From: Caproiciproducens sp. MSJ-32
Lineage (GTDB): Bacteria > Bacillota > Clostridia > Clostridiales > Clostridiaceae
Length of the DNA stretch: 53,805 bases
NCBI RefSeq assembly: GCF_018918055.1
Contig: NZ_JAHLPS010000039.1
Coordinates: forward strand, 1 to 53,805
Direction of reading: 5' to 3'
Shown here in pieces: positions 16,850 through 24,614 of this stretch; positions within the stretch are counted from its first letter, which is position 1; every line of letters starts with the position of its first letter. The notes under the pieces were generated by a model. The model did not search any database, was not told the origin of the DNA, and saw only the letters and a list, made by a program, of their open reading frames with translations. A program made the translations under genes and the position numbers.

Positions 16850-17145
16850 ATAAAAAAACCTTTCATCCCAAAACAAAGGGACGAAAGGATAAATTTCGCG
16901 GTACCACCCAAATTGCTATAAAAATAGCCACTCTACTGACATAATAATGTCATTTCAAAGATATCGGTTTGAAGCCGTCTAAGTCTACTAAAGTGATAAA
17001 AGCACTTGTTCGGTTAGATGCTCAGAGATGTTCTTCACTAATTGCTTCGTATAAGGCTCACACCATCCCTTACTCGCTTGAACTACCTCAAATTAGCTAC
17101 TCTTCTCGTCATCGCATTTATTTATATTTATTTTGCGAGATTAAT
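16850..17145 (-). promoter_or_regulatory. Asparagine T-box leader of asnS
   Basis: On the minus strand the leader has an AGAAGAGTAG AG-box, a Stem I distal loop, the specifier segment GAAGAACATCTCTGAGC with AAC at 17032-17030, and the exact consensus antiterminator core GGGTGGTACCGCG (16909-16897). A terminator follows: CCTTTCGTCCC with GGGATGAAAGG (16889-16859) and a T-run. The AAC specifier agrees with the downstream gene. Confidence 0.95.
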
Positions 17146-17149
17146 TTTG

Positions 17150-17178
17150 ATTTTACACTAATTTACTAACATTTGCAA
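17150..17178 (-). promoter_or_regulatory. Sigma-A promoter of asnS
   Basis: Reading the minus strand, TTGCAA (17178-17173), 17 bases and TAAAAT (17155-17150) lie just upstream of the T-box leader. Confidence 0.65.
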
Positions 17179-17223
17179 CTTAAAATCATATTATAGTTAC
17201 AGGAAATATTTTAGGGGGATTTT

Positions 17224-17646
17224 ATGGGAAGGGAAGATTTTTTAGAAAAGAAGTTTATAGAGTTAAATGAATTGAAAGCAAGGCTAATAACATATCCGAA
17301 AGATTATAGAGAAAATATAATTGAAACAATTAAAAAAGTTTGTAATCAGATAGAAATATATTTAGAAAAATCAACTTTTGAAAGATATCATAAAATAAGT
17401 GAATTTATTAATTTGTCAAGGGAAGAGTTAAAGATATATGATGGAGAAGAGGGAAGGCCAGCCTATATTGTGGTGGATGGAATAGTATATGATGTAACAG
17501 AGTCAGAAGAATGGAAATATGCAAAATATTTAGGTGCAAGGGCTGGAAAGGATTATACAGAATTATTTAAGAAAGGTAAGGAAGAATGTATGCCTATGTT
17601 ATCAAATTTTAAGGTTATTGGTGTAATTAAAGAAAACATGAAATAA
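17224..17646 (+). CDS. Cytochrome b5-like heme/steroid-binding domain protein
   Basis: The 140-residue protein has a helical, charged N-terminal half (about 1-70) and a C-terminal cytochrome b5-like domain (about 73-138) with GRPAYIVVDGIVYDVT, EWKYAKYLGARAGKDYTELFK and the closing LSNFKVIGVI. This is the short prokaryotic form; the HPGG heme-ligand motif of classical cytochrome b5 is absent, as in membrane-steroid-binding-type domains, so heme binding is uncertain. No signal peptide or membrane segment is seen. AGGGGG precedes the ATG. It stands alone between asnS and a convergent phosphoesterase, and I cannot infer its partner. Confidence 0.78.
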   Translation: MGREDFLEKKFIELNELKARLITYPKDYRENIIETIKKVCNQIEIYLEKSTFERYHKISEFINLSREELKIYDGEEGRPAYIVVDGIVYDVTESEEWKYAKYLGARAGKDYTELFKKGKEECMPMLSNFKVIGVIKENMK

Positions 17647-17677
17647 AAGTGGAGCTGAATTATTCAGTTCCACTTTC
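17646..17677. terminator. Shared terminator of convergent genes
   Basis: AAAGTGGAGCTGAA (17646-17659) pairs with TTCAGTTCCACTTT (17663-17676) with one G-T pair. It overlaps the last codons of the phosphoesterase gene on the minus strand. Confidence 0.7.
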
Positions 17678-18358
17678 ATAAGAAGCAACTAAGGAATTTG
17701 GAAAATTAAGCATTTTTGTATCTTTAACAATTTTTTTATAATCATATTCTATTTCTCTAAATTTAACATCTATATTTTTATTTTCATCAATATTAAGAAT
17801 TACATAAGTTATATTAGGCCTACCTATTTTAGGTTTACCAACACTGCCGGGATTTATAAATAGCTTGTCATTAAACTTTTTATAGGAAGGTATATGTGTA
17901 TGACCACAAACAAGAACATCTTCTTTTAAATTTTCCATAATACTTTTAGTATTTTCTTTATCTTCATATAAGTATTCGTTTATTGCATTTGGACTTCCAT
18001 GAGTAAATTTTATTTTAACTCCGTTTATATCGTAATCTAAAAAGGTTGGTAAGGTTGATAGATAGTATTTGTTTGAAGTTCTAACTTCATTAGAAGCCCA
18101 TGGAAGAGCAAAGGAATTAACACTATTATTTCTTATAAAGGTGAAATCACCATCAACTACGGAGGCATCATAGTTGCCTTTTAAACAAGGTATGTCCCTT
18201 CTTTTAATTAAGGCTATAACTTCATTTGGATGAGGTCCGTATCCTACTAAATCTCCAAGACAAATAGTCATATCTACTTTTTGTAAGTCTATATCTTCAA
18301 AGGTTTTCATTAGTGCGTAAATATTTCCGTGTATATCCGAAATAACTGCTATTTTCAT
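17660..18358 (-). CDS. Calcineurin-like metallophosphoesterase (YfcE-type)
   Basis: The 232-residue protein has the ordered metal-binding blocks of small prokaryotic phosphodiesterases: SDIHGN (7-12), GDLVGYGPHP (about 35-44), GNYD, THGSP and GHTHIP, ending with NPGSVGKP. These supply the Asp, Asn and His ligands of a two-metal site. The family cleaves phosphodiester or nucleotide substrates in vitro, but the natural substrate of most members is unknown, so I give no specific role. AGGAGGG precedes the ATG on the minus strand. It is transcribed alone, divergent from the M24 peptidase gene. Confidence 0.85.
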   Translation of the reverse strand: MKIAVISDIHGNIYALMKTFEDIDLQKVDMTICLGDLVGYGPHPNEVIALIKRRDIPCLKGNYDASVVDGDFTFIRNNSVNSFALPWASNEVRTSNKYYLSTLPTFLDYDINGVKIKFTHGSPNAINEYLYEDKENTKSIMENLKEDVLVCGHTHIPSYKKFNDKLFINPGSVGKPKIGRPNITYVILNIDENKNIDVKFREIEYDYKKIVKDTKMLNFPNSLVASYESGTE

Positions 18359-18494
18359 AGTTGGCCCTCCTAAAAATTTCTAATTAAGATTATACCATTT
18401 TAGTTATTTTATATAAATAATTTTATATTAGGAAATAGATATTATTTTTTTGTTGAGTTATATTAAGTATATAATCAATTTTAGGAGGAAAAAA

Positions 18495-19574
18495 ATGAAG
18501 GAAAGTAGAATTAAAAAACTTTTGAGCTTGATGAAAGAACAAAAATTAGAGCAGATTATTGTAACTTCTTCACCTGATTTATTTTACTTAACAGGTAAAT
18601 GGTTTTCTACAGGTGAAAGAATGATTGCTTTATATTTAAATATAGATGGAAATCATAAGTTTATAGTAAATAAATTGTTCCCGATATATGAAGATTTAGG
18701 GGTTGATATTATTTGGTATTCAGATAAAGAAGATCCAATAAAGTTACTATCAACAGTTGTGGACAAAACTAAAGTTTTAGGTGTGGATAAAACATGGCCA
18801 GCACATTTTCTAATTAGATTAATGGATATTAAGGGAGCAAAAACTTTTGTTAATTCTTCTTTGATTTTAGATAGATTAAGAATGATAAAAGATGAAGAAG
18901 AAATTAATTTAATGAGGAAGTCCTCAGAGATAAATGATAAGGTAATGCTTGCTTTATGGGATAATTTAAAGGAAGGGAAAACAGAAAGATACTATAGTAA
19001 TCTATTAAAGGAAATCTATGAAAGCTATGGTGTAAGTAAATTTTCCTTTGATCCAATAGTCGCAGTTTCACCCAATGGGGCAGATCCTCACCACGAATGT
19101 GATAATACTAAAATTACTAAAGGAAAGAGTATAGTTTTAGATATAGGCGGAGTTTATAATTACTATTGTTCAGATATGACAAGAACTGTATTCTTTGGAG
19201 AATATCCAAGTAAAAAACATGAAGAAATTTATAATACAGTAAAGGAAGCAAATCTTAGAGCTATAAGTAAGGTAAAGGAAGGAGTTAAATTTTCAGATAT
19301 AGACAAGGCTGCTAGAAACTATATTGAGGAAGCAGGTTACGGAGAATACTTTACCCATAGAACAGGACATAGTATTGGAATAGAAGATCATGATTTTGGT
19401 GATGTTAGTTCTGTAAATCATGAGGAAGTTAAAGCAGGAATGATATTTTCTATTGAACCTGGAATTTACTTAAAAGATGATATTGGAGTTAGAATAGAAG
19501 ATTTAGTACTTGTTACTAAGGATGGATGTGAGCTTTTAAATAAGGTTAGTAAGGAAATAACAATAATTAAGTAA
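18495..19574 (+). CDS. M24-family Xaa-Pro aminopeptidase
   Basis: This 359-residue enzyme has a creatinase-like N-terminal domain (about 1-125) and a C-terminal pita-bread metallopeptidase domain. Metal ligands are visible in LDIGGVYNYYCSDMTRT (two Asp), RTGHSIGIEDHD (His), FSIEPGIY (Glu) and VRIEDLV (Glu). Such enzymes remove an N-terminal residue preceding proline, in peptide use. I place the start at the ATG at 18495, 6 bases after AGGAGG; an ATG at 18450 lacks a ribosome binding site and adds 15 residues. A terminator follows, then the IS200 element. Confidence 0.9.
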   Translation: MKESRIKKLLSLMKEQKLEQIIVTSSPDLFYLTGKWFSTGERMIALYLNIDGNHKFIVNKLFPIYEDLGVDIIWYSDKEDPIKLLSTVVDKTKVLGVDKTWPAHFLIRLMDIKGAKTFVNSSLILDRLRMIKDEEEINLMRKSSEINDKVMLALWDNLKEGKTERYYSNLLKEIYESYGVSKFSFDPIVAVSPNGADPHHECDNTKITKGKSIVLDIGGVYNYYCSDMTRTVFFGEYPSKKHEEIYNTVKEANLRAISKVKEGVKFSDIDKAARNYIEEAGYGEYFTHRTGHSIGIEDHDFGDVSSVNHEEVKAGMIFSIEPGIYLKDDIGVRIEDLVLVTKDGCELLNKVSKEITIIK

Positions 19575-19606
19575 AAAGTAATAGGTAATAAGAAAGAATG
19601 CTTTAG

Positions 19607-19645
19607 AAGCTGAAGGTTAGATTTTTACTAACTTTCAGCTTTATT
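19607..19645 (+). terminator. Terminator after M24 peptidase
   Basis: AAGCTGAAGGTTAG (19607-19620) pairs with CTAACTTTCAGCTT (19628-19641) with one G-T pair, followed by a T-rich tail. Confidence 0.8.
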
Positions 19646-19649
19646 GTAT

Positions 19650-20200
19650 TTTGAATACCACAGGTTTTACCTGTGGTTCTAAAAGGCTTTTAGCTATGAG
19701 TAGAAAAATAATACCTCCATTATAAAATAGTACTATGTTTGCCGACTAGAATTAAATATAATGGAGGTATATCCATAATGGATAATAGTAGTTTAGAGCA
19801 TAGTAAATGGAATTGTAAATATCATATAGTGTTTGCACCTAAATATATAAGACAGATAATTTATGGAAAGATAAAAGCTGATATAGGAGTAATACTTAGA
19901 AAATTATGTGAGTATAAGGGAGTGGAAATAATAGAAGCTAACGCTTGTAAAGATCATATACATATGCTTGTGAGTATTCCACCGAAATTAAGCGTAGCTC
20001 AATTTATGGGATACTTAAAAGGAAAAAGCTCATTAATGATTTTTGATAGACATGCAAATTTAAAATATAGATATGGAAATAGGCAGTTTTGGTGTAAGGG
20101 ATATTATGTTGATACTGTTGGGTGTAATAAAAAAGTAATAGAAGAATATATAAGAAATCAGATTCAAGAAGATTATGCTGCAATTCAAAATAAAACAGAA
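19650..20200 (+). mobile_element. IS200-type insertion sequence, right end missing
   Basis: The left end shows the small hairpin ACCACAGG/CCTGTGGT (19657-19677) and a CTAAAAG/CTTTTAG palindrome (19679-19693), as expected for a Y1-transposase element. Then come the SD-masking inverted repeat and tnpA. The 3' part of tnpA and the right-end hairpin are not seen: the sequence runs directly into a PTS EIIA domain. The right border is therefore estimated from where the transposase similarity stops. The element is presumably no longer mobile. Confidence 0.75.
19711..19770 (+). promoter_or_regulatory. Hairpin masking the tnpA ribosome binding site
   Basis: ATACCTCCATTATA (19711-19724) is a perfect complement of TATAATGGAGGTAT (19757-19770), which contains the GGAGG of tnpA. 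Such a structure is known in IS200 elements and lowers transposase translation. Confidence 0.8.
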
Positions 20201-20212
20201 ATTAAAAAATAA
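19778..20212 (+). CDS. tnpA: IS200/IS605-type transposase TnpA, C-terminus replaced
   Basis: From the ATG at 19778 (after GGAGG at 19763-19767) the frame gives 144 residues. It has the HUH motif in DHIHMLVSIPP, the IS200 block QFWCKGYYVDTVG and the catalytic Tyr in EEYIRNQIQED. Y1 transposases cut single-stranded DNA and join it through that Tyr. After QEDYAA the expected C-terminal tail is missing and is replaced by QNKTEIKK, which overlaps, in another frame, the start of the EIIA fragment. Both catalytic motifs remain, but loss of the C-terminal helix region and the right end makes activity doubtful. A longer in-frame start at 19739 is less likely. Confidence 0.85.
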   Translation: MDNSSLEHSKWNCKYHIVFAPKYIRQIIYGKIKADIGVILRKLCEYKGVEIIEANACKDHIHMLVSIPPKLSVAQFMGYLKGKSSLMIFDRHANLKYRYGNRQFWCKGYYVDTVGCNKKVIEEYIRNQIQEDYAAIQNKTEIKK

Positions 20213-20567
20213 AGAAGAAGTTATTAATTTTATGGCATTAAAGTTGTTAGAAAGGGGATATATTAATTCTTCTTATTGTAAAACAGTTTTGGAACGTGAG
20301 TTAGTTTCATCTACCAGCATAGGTAATGGTGTTGCCCTTCCTCATGGTGATCCAAATAATATATTAATGTCTTCTATAAGTTTTATGACTTTGGAAAATC
20401 CTATAATATGGGGAGAGGAAGAAGTAGAATTGATTATATTAATTTCTATGAAAAAGGAAGATGTCTCAAAATATAATTTAAGAGATTTTTTTGAAATATT
20501 AAAAATTACTCATGAAAATGACTGTTTGAGATTTCTTTCTTATTTTAGTGATGCTTATAAGATTTAA
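20196..20567 (+). pseudogene. C-terminal PTS EIIA domain of a lost regulator or transporter gene
   Basis: The frame open from 20175 encodes, from about KNKEEVINFMALKLLERGYI, a complete fructose/mannitol-type EIIA domain with the phosphorylatable His in NGVALPHGDP and a C-terminal DFFEILKITHEN block. Such domains end PTS-regulated BglG/MtlR-like activators or occur in EIIA proteins. Here no promoter, ribosome binding site or N-terminal part is present; the IS200 transposase gene abuts it and overlaps in another frame. I interpret it as the 3' remnant of a larger gene cut by the element. Expression as a free EIIA is possible but unsupported. Confidence 0.7.
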
Positions 20568-20587
20568 TTATATATTAAAGTAAAAAA

Positions 20588-20620
20588 GAATTCGTAATAA
20601 TCATTACGAATTCCTTTTAC
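20588..20620. terminator. Bidirectional terminator
   Basis: GAATTCGTAAT (20588-20598) pairs with ATTACGAATTC (20603-20613). The T-run is strongest on the minus strand, where it would end the purine nucleoside phosphorylase transcript. Confidence 0.8.
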
Positions 20621-20628
20621 ATATTGAA

Positions 20629-21447
20629 TTAAATTTCTTCAATAACTTTATTTATAAGTTTAGTGAAAGTTTCTTTAACCTTTGCAGAAGTTTCAACAAC
20701 TTCATCATGACTTAATGGTTGATCTAGGATTCCGGCAGCCATATTAGTTAGGCATGAAATTCCTAAAACTTTCATTCCAGAATGAGCAGCAACTATTACT
20801 TCTGGAACCGTTGACATACCAACGGCGTCAGCACCAAGAATTCTAGCCATTCTTACTTCAGCAGGTGTTTCATATGTTGGACCACTAAACATCATATAGA
20901 CTCCAGTTTTAATATCAATATTTAAATTGTTAGCGATTTCTTTTGTCTTTTTAATTAATTCTTTTGTATAAGCATTAGATAAATCAGGGAATCTAGGTCC
21001 AAATTCATTTAAGTTCCTTCCTATTAAAGGATTGTCTCCTGAGAAGTTAATTTGGTCAGTTATTATCATTAAATCTCCAGGCTTAAAGCTTTCGTTAACA
21101 GCACCACAAGCATTAGTTACAATAAGTGTTTCTACTCCAATTAATTTCATAACTCTAACAGGGAAGGTAACTTCATTAAAATGGTAACCTTCATAGTAGT
21201 GGAACCTTCCTTGCATTGCGACAACACATTTACCATTTAACATACCAATAACAAGTCTTCCTGCATGGCCTTCAACTGTAGAAACAGGGAAGTGAGGTAG
21301 GTCTTTATAATCGTAGAATTCAGGGTTTTCAATTGAGTCTGCAAGGGAGCCTAATCCAGAGCCTAATATAAGTCCAATCTCAGGTTTATATTTAGATTTC
21401 TCTAATATAAAATCTGCAGCGGTTTTAATCTTACTTGTTAAATCCAT
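20629..21447 (-). CDS. punA: Purine nucleoside phosphorylase (trimeric, guanosine/inosine type)
   Basis: This 272-residue enzyme splits inosine or guanosine with phosphate to the free base and ribose-1-phosphate. Family blocks are GLILGSGLGSLAD (about 21-33), GRFHYYEGY, TNACGAVNESFKPGDLMIITDQIN, FSGPTYETPAE and VGMSTVPEVIVAAH. The length is that of the trimeric low-molecular-mass class, not hexameric DeoD. GAGAGGTG precedes the ATG on the minus strand. It lies downstream of murC on the same strand, separated by 147 bases that include a 17-bp inverted repeat. Its products feed Xpt and Hpt, also in this window. Confidence 0.94.
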   Translation of the reverse strand: MDLTSKIKTAADFILEKSKYKPEIGLILGSGLGSLADSIENPEFYDYKDLPHFPVSTVEGHAGRLVIGMLNGKCVVAMQGRFHYYEGYHFNEVTFPVRVMKLIGVETLIVTNACGAVNESFKPGDLMIITDQINFSGDNPLIGRNLNEFGPRFPDLSNAYTKELIKKTKEIANNLNIDIKTGVYMMFSGPTYETPAEVRMARILGADAVGMSTVPEVIVAAHSGMKVLGISCLTNMAAGILDQPLSHDEVVETSAKVKETFTKLINKVIEEI

Positions 21448-21469
21448 ATAATCACCTCTCTAGATATTT

Positions 21470-21517
21470 AATGTACAATATAGAATTTACATTTTTCCTC
21501 ATTCTATATTGTACATT
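21470..21517. repeat. Perfect 17-bp inverted repeat upstream of punA
   Basis: AATGTACAATATAGAAT (21470-21486) and ATTCTATATTGTACATT (21501-21517) are exact complements around a 14-base centre. No T-run follows on either strand, so a standard terminator is unlikely. It lies in the 5' region of punA, about 20 bases before its ribosome binding site, downstream of murC. Confidence 0.75.
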
Positions 21518-21594
21518 ATATATTATTTTTAAATAAATTCATTCATATAAATTATATCTTAAAGTTTAGTAAAAATAAACGTTTATGATATTTA

Positions 21595-22971
21595 TTAGTT
21601 ATTTAATATTAAGTCAGCAACCTTAACAACATCACCAGCACCAATTGTTAATATTAGGTCATTATTAGATACTTTTTTCATAAGGTATTCAGCAGCTTCT
21701 TTATGACTATGAACATTTATGCAGTTTACTCCGGTTTTTCTTATTGAATCTCCAAGTTCTTCAGAGCTTACTAGACCTGTATTTTTTTCCCTAGCAGCAT
21801 ATATATCCATAAGGATTAGTTCATCTACATTTGCAAAGCATTTTGTAAATTCATCAAATAAAGTTTTTGTTCTTGTATAAGTATGAGGTTGAAAAACAGC
21901 ATAAATTTTATTGCTAGGAAGTAGTTTTGCAGTTTCTAATGTAGCCTTAATTTCAACAGGATGATGGGCGTAATCGTCAATAATAGTTGCTCCATTAAAC
22001 TCACCCTTATATTCAAATCTCTTATGAGCTCCCTTACATTCAGCTAAACCTTTTGCTATAGCTTCAGCAGGAATTTCAAATATTAATGAAACACATATAG
22101 TAGCTAGAGCGTTTAAAATATTGTGTTTTCCTGTTGTCTGTAATGTTACTTCAAATAAATCTTTATTATCTTTAGAAACTGTAAAACTTGCTTGACCCTT
22201 ATTGTTGAAAGATATGTTTTTAGCTCTTACATCACCTTCATTTATTCCATAAGTTATAACATTACAATCAGCTTTTTTTATTACATCTTTTACATTATCA
22301 TCTTCAGCATAAGCAACTAAATGACCATCTTTTGGAATAAGATTAACAAATTTAGAAAAGGCCTCTTTTATATGATTTAAATCTTTATAATAATCTAAAT
22401 GATCAGCATCTATATTTAAAATTATTCCAATAGAAGGGAAGAATTTTAAGAAGGATTCTTTATATTCACAAGCTTCAGTTATGAAGTATTCGCTATCTCC
22501 TATTCTAAAGTTACCACCTATAATATCAAGTTCTCCACCAACCAAGATTGTTGGGTCCAAATTTGCTTTTAAAGTCACATGAGATAACATAGAGGTACAT
22601 GTAGTTTTTCCATGAGTTCCAGAAACAGCAACATTAAATTTATGACCTTTCATAATATAGCCTAAAAATTCAGCTCTATCCATAAGTTCAATGTTTTTTT
22701 CTTTAGCTTCTATAATTTCAGGATTATCTGATGGAATAGCAGCTGTATAGACTATTAAATCAACATCTTTTAGGTTATTTCTTTTATGTCCTATGTATAC
22801 TTCTGCCCCATTAGCTTTTAATTTATCAGTAATTTTTGATTCTTTGGCATCAGAACCAGAAACTTTAAAACCTTTTTTTAACAAAAGGGCAGCAAGGCCG
22901 CTCATGCTTATTCCACCAATTCCAATAAAGTGAACTTTTTTATTTCTATCTATATCTAAATTAAAAGACAA
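21595..22971 (-). CDS. murC: UDP-N-acetylmuramate--L-alanine ligase
   Basis: MurC adds L-alanine to UDP-MurNAc in the first peptide step of peptidoglycan precursor synthesis. The 458-residue protein shows the N-terminal Rossmann-like [14 protein letters not shown] (14-27), the ATP loop [14 protein letters not shown] (about 115-128), the central [10 protein letters not shown] and the C-terminal [12 protein letters not shown]. The start is TTG at 22971 after AAGGAG on the minus strand. It is divergent from purR. punA lies downstream on the same strand, but the gap makes co-transcription uncertain. Confidence 0.96.
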   Translation of the reverse strand: MSFNLDIDRNKKVHFIGIGGISMSGLAALLLKKGFKVSGSDAKESKITDKLKANGAEVYIGHKRNNLKDVDLIVYTAAIPSDNPEIIEAKEKNIELMDRAEFLGYIMKGHKFNVAVSGTHGKTTCTSMLSHVTLKANLDPTILVGGELDIIGGNFRIGDSEYFITEACEYKESFLKFFPSIGIILNIDADHLDYYKDLNHIKEAFSKFVNLIPKDGHLVAYAEDDNVKDVIKKADCNVITYGINEGDVRAKNISFNNKGQASFTVSKDNKDLFEVTLQTTGKHNILNALATICVSLIFEIPAEAIAKGLAECKGAHKRFEYKGEFNGATIIDDYAHHPVEIKATLETAKLLPSNKIYAVFQPHTYTRTKTLFDEFTKCFANVDELILMDIYAAREKNTGLVSSEELGDSIRKTGVNCINVHSHKEAAEYLMKKVSNNDLILTIGAGDVVKVADLILNN

Positions 22972-23128
22972 AATATCAACTCCTTATAAATTCTTAATTA
23001 TTACTAAAAATAAGGTTCACCTTATAATTATATACAAATTTAGCTAAATGAACACATAAAAAAGAAGATAAATTTTTTAGAAAAAATTCAAATAAAATAA
23101 ATATTATGAATTTAAGGGCCTAAAAATG

Positions 23129-23157
23129 TTGATAATATATTAAATATGGAATAAAAT
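23129..23157 (+). promoter_or_regulatory. Candidate sigma-A promoter of purR
   Basis: TTGATA (23129-23134), 17 bases and TAAAAT (23152-23157) lie about 60 bases before the purR start. Confidence 0.6.
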
Positions 23158-23218
23158 ATGAATATTAGGATAAAAAATATAATAATAATTCGGAAAAAAT
23201 AATTGAGGGTGATATATT

Positions 23219-24052
23219 TTGGAAAAATTAACAAGAAATAATAGGGTTGTTGCTATTACAAAATTATTGACAGAAAAGCCAAATAAGATAATTGGATTGA
23301 ATAGGTTTTCAGGTTTATTAAATGCAGCAAAATCAACTATAAGTGAAGATATAGTAATAGTTAGAGAAGTTTTTTCAAAGTTAAATATGGGAAAAATAGA
23401 AACAATAGCTGGAGCAGCAGGTGGAATTAAATATATTCCAAGTATAAGCAAGGAAGAAGCAAGGGAATTTGCAGAAGGTTTATGTGAATTATTAAAGGAT
23501 GAAAGCAGAATAATTCCTGGTAATTTTATTTATGTTACAGATTTAATGTATGATCCAACGATAGTTAGTAAGGCTGGTCTTATATTATCAACTATATTTA
23601 GCAATAAAGAAATAGATTCTATTGTAACTGTTGAAACAAAGGGGATTCCTTTAGCTTATGAAGTGTCAAAAAACTTAGGTATTCCTCTAGTAATAATAAG
23701 AAAAGAGGGTAAGGTTACTGAAGGATCAACTATTAGTATTAATTATCTTTCAGGAACAAGTGGAAGAATACAGCAGATGTCTTTATCGAAGAAATTAATG
23801 AAACCTAATAGCAAGTGTATATTTATTGATGACTTCTTAAGAGGAGGAGGAACTGCAAAGGGAATAATAGATTTATTAAATGAATTTGATAGTGAGTTAG
23901 TAGGAATTGGAGTTTTAATAGATAATATAGGTGTTAAGAATAAACTTATTTCTGACTACATATCTATTATTGATTTAAACAATTTAGAAAAAGATAAAGA
24001 ATTAGAAATAACTCCTTCTAAGATATTTGACGAAGATTATTTTAATTCATAA
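23219..24052 (+). CDS. purR: Purine operon repressor
   Basis: PurR of Gram-positive bacteria represses purine synthesis genes; high PRPP lowers its DNA binding. The 277-residue protein has an N-terminal winged-helix domain (about 1-75, RFSGLLNAAKSTISEDIVIVRE) and a phosphoribosyltransferase-like domain with the PRPP motif FIDDFLRGGGTAKG (about 201-214). The start is TTG at 23219 after GAGGGTGAT. yabJ, which lies between purR and spoVG in Bacillus, is absent. Together with xpt, hpt, prs and punA it gives the window several purine-related genes. Confidence 0.95.
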   Translation: MEKLTRNNRVVAITKLLTEKPNKIIGLNRFSGLLNAAKSTISEDIVIVREVFSKLNMGKIETIAGAAGGIKYIPSISKEEAREFAEGLCELLKDESRIIPGNFIYVTDLMYDPTIVSKAGLILSTIFSNKEIDSIVTVETKGIPLAYEVSKNLGIPLVIIRKEGKVTEGSTISINYLSGTSGRIQQMSLSKKLMKPNSKCIFIDDFLRGGGTAKGIIDLLNEFDSELVGIGVLIDNIGVKNKLISDYISIIDLNNLEKDKELEITPSKIFDEDYFNS

Positions 24053-24092
24053 AAGAAATTTTTAAAATTTTAAAAAAATTCTAAATAAAAAG

Positions 24093-24118
24093 AGGATTTA
24101 CTAAATTTTTATAGAATT
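24093..24118 (+). promoter_or_regulatory. Sigma-H-type promoter of spoVG
   Basis: AGGATTT (24093-24099), 14 bases and GAATT (24114-24118) match the B. subtilis sigma-H spoVG promoter in both elements and in spacing as I remember it. It lies 36 bases before the spoVG start. Confidence 0.75.
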
Positions 24119-24153
24119 CCTTAAAGTATAACATCTAACGGAGGTGTAATATA

Positions 24154-24435
24154 ATGACAATAACTGATGTGAGAATAAGAAAGATAGCTGCAGAAGGAAA
24201 AATGAAAGCTATAGTTTCTGTTACATTTGACAATGAATTTGTGGTTCATGACATTAAAGTAATCGAAGGACAAAATGGTTTGTTTATAGCTATGCCTAGC
24301 AGAAAAACTCCAGAGGGAGAGTTTAAAGATATAGCACATCCTATTAATACAAGTGCTAGGGAAAGAGTACAAACAGCAATATTAGAAGCATATGAAAAAG
24401 CTATAGCAGAAGAAAGTGCAACTGTAATAGAGTAA
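24154..24435 (+). CDS. spoVG: SpoVG, RNA-binding regulator
   Basis: SpoVG is a small conserved protein (93 residues here) first known from sporulation and shown in other Firmicutes to bind RNA or DNA and affect cell division, virulence and exopolysaccharide genes. The conserved core [43 protein letters not shown] (described in parts) and FKDIAHPI is intact. ACGGAGGTG lies before the ATG. The gene is a short unit between a sigma-H-type promoter and a terminator, so it should be induced at the start of stationary phase. Confidence 0.96.
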   Translation: MTITDVRIRKIAAEGKMKAIVSVTFDNEFVVHDIKVIEGQNGLFIAMPSRKTPEGEFKDIAHPINTSARERVQTAILEAYEKAIAEESATVIE

Positions 24436-24450
24436 ATTTATGTTTTTGAA

Positions 24451-24479
24451 AAATAAAGGGGAAGACCCTTTATTTTTTT
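24451..24479 (+). terminator. Terminator after spoVG
   Basis: AAATAAAGGG (24451-24460) pairs with CCCTTTATTT (24466-24475), followed by Ts. Confidence 0.85.
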
Positions 24480-24614
24480 GTTTAGATTAAAAATTTATGA
24501 GGCAAATAAGGTTGAAAAGCATATTCTAATGCAATATAATAGAATGAGTGATTACGAACATTCTTTTCAAATGATAGGAATTTGTACTTAATGTTCTATA
24601 GTGAGGTGTTTTTT

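Noticed and set aside
16969-17169. A 66-codon plus-strand frame
   Set aside because: It is the reverse of the asnS T-box leader; the RNA structure explains its sequence.
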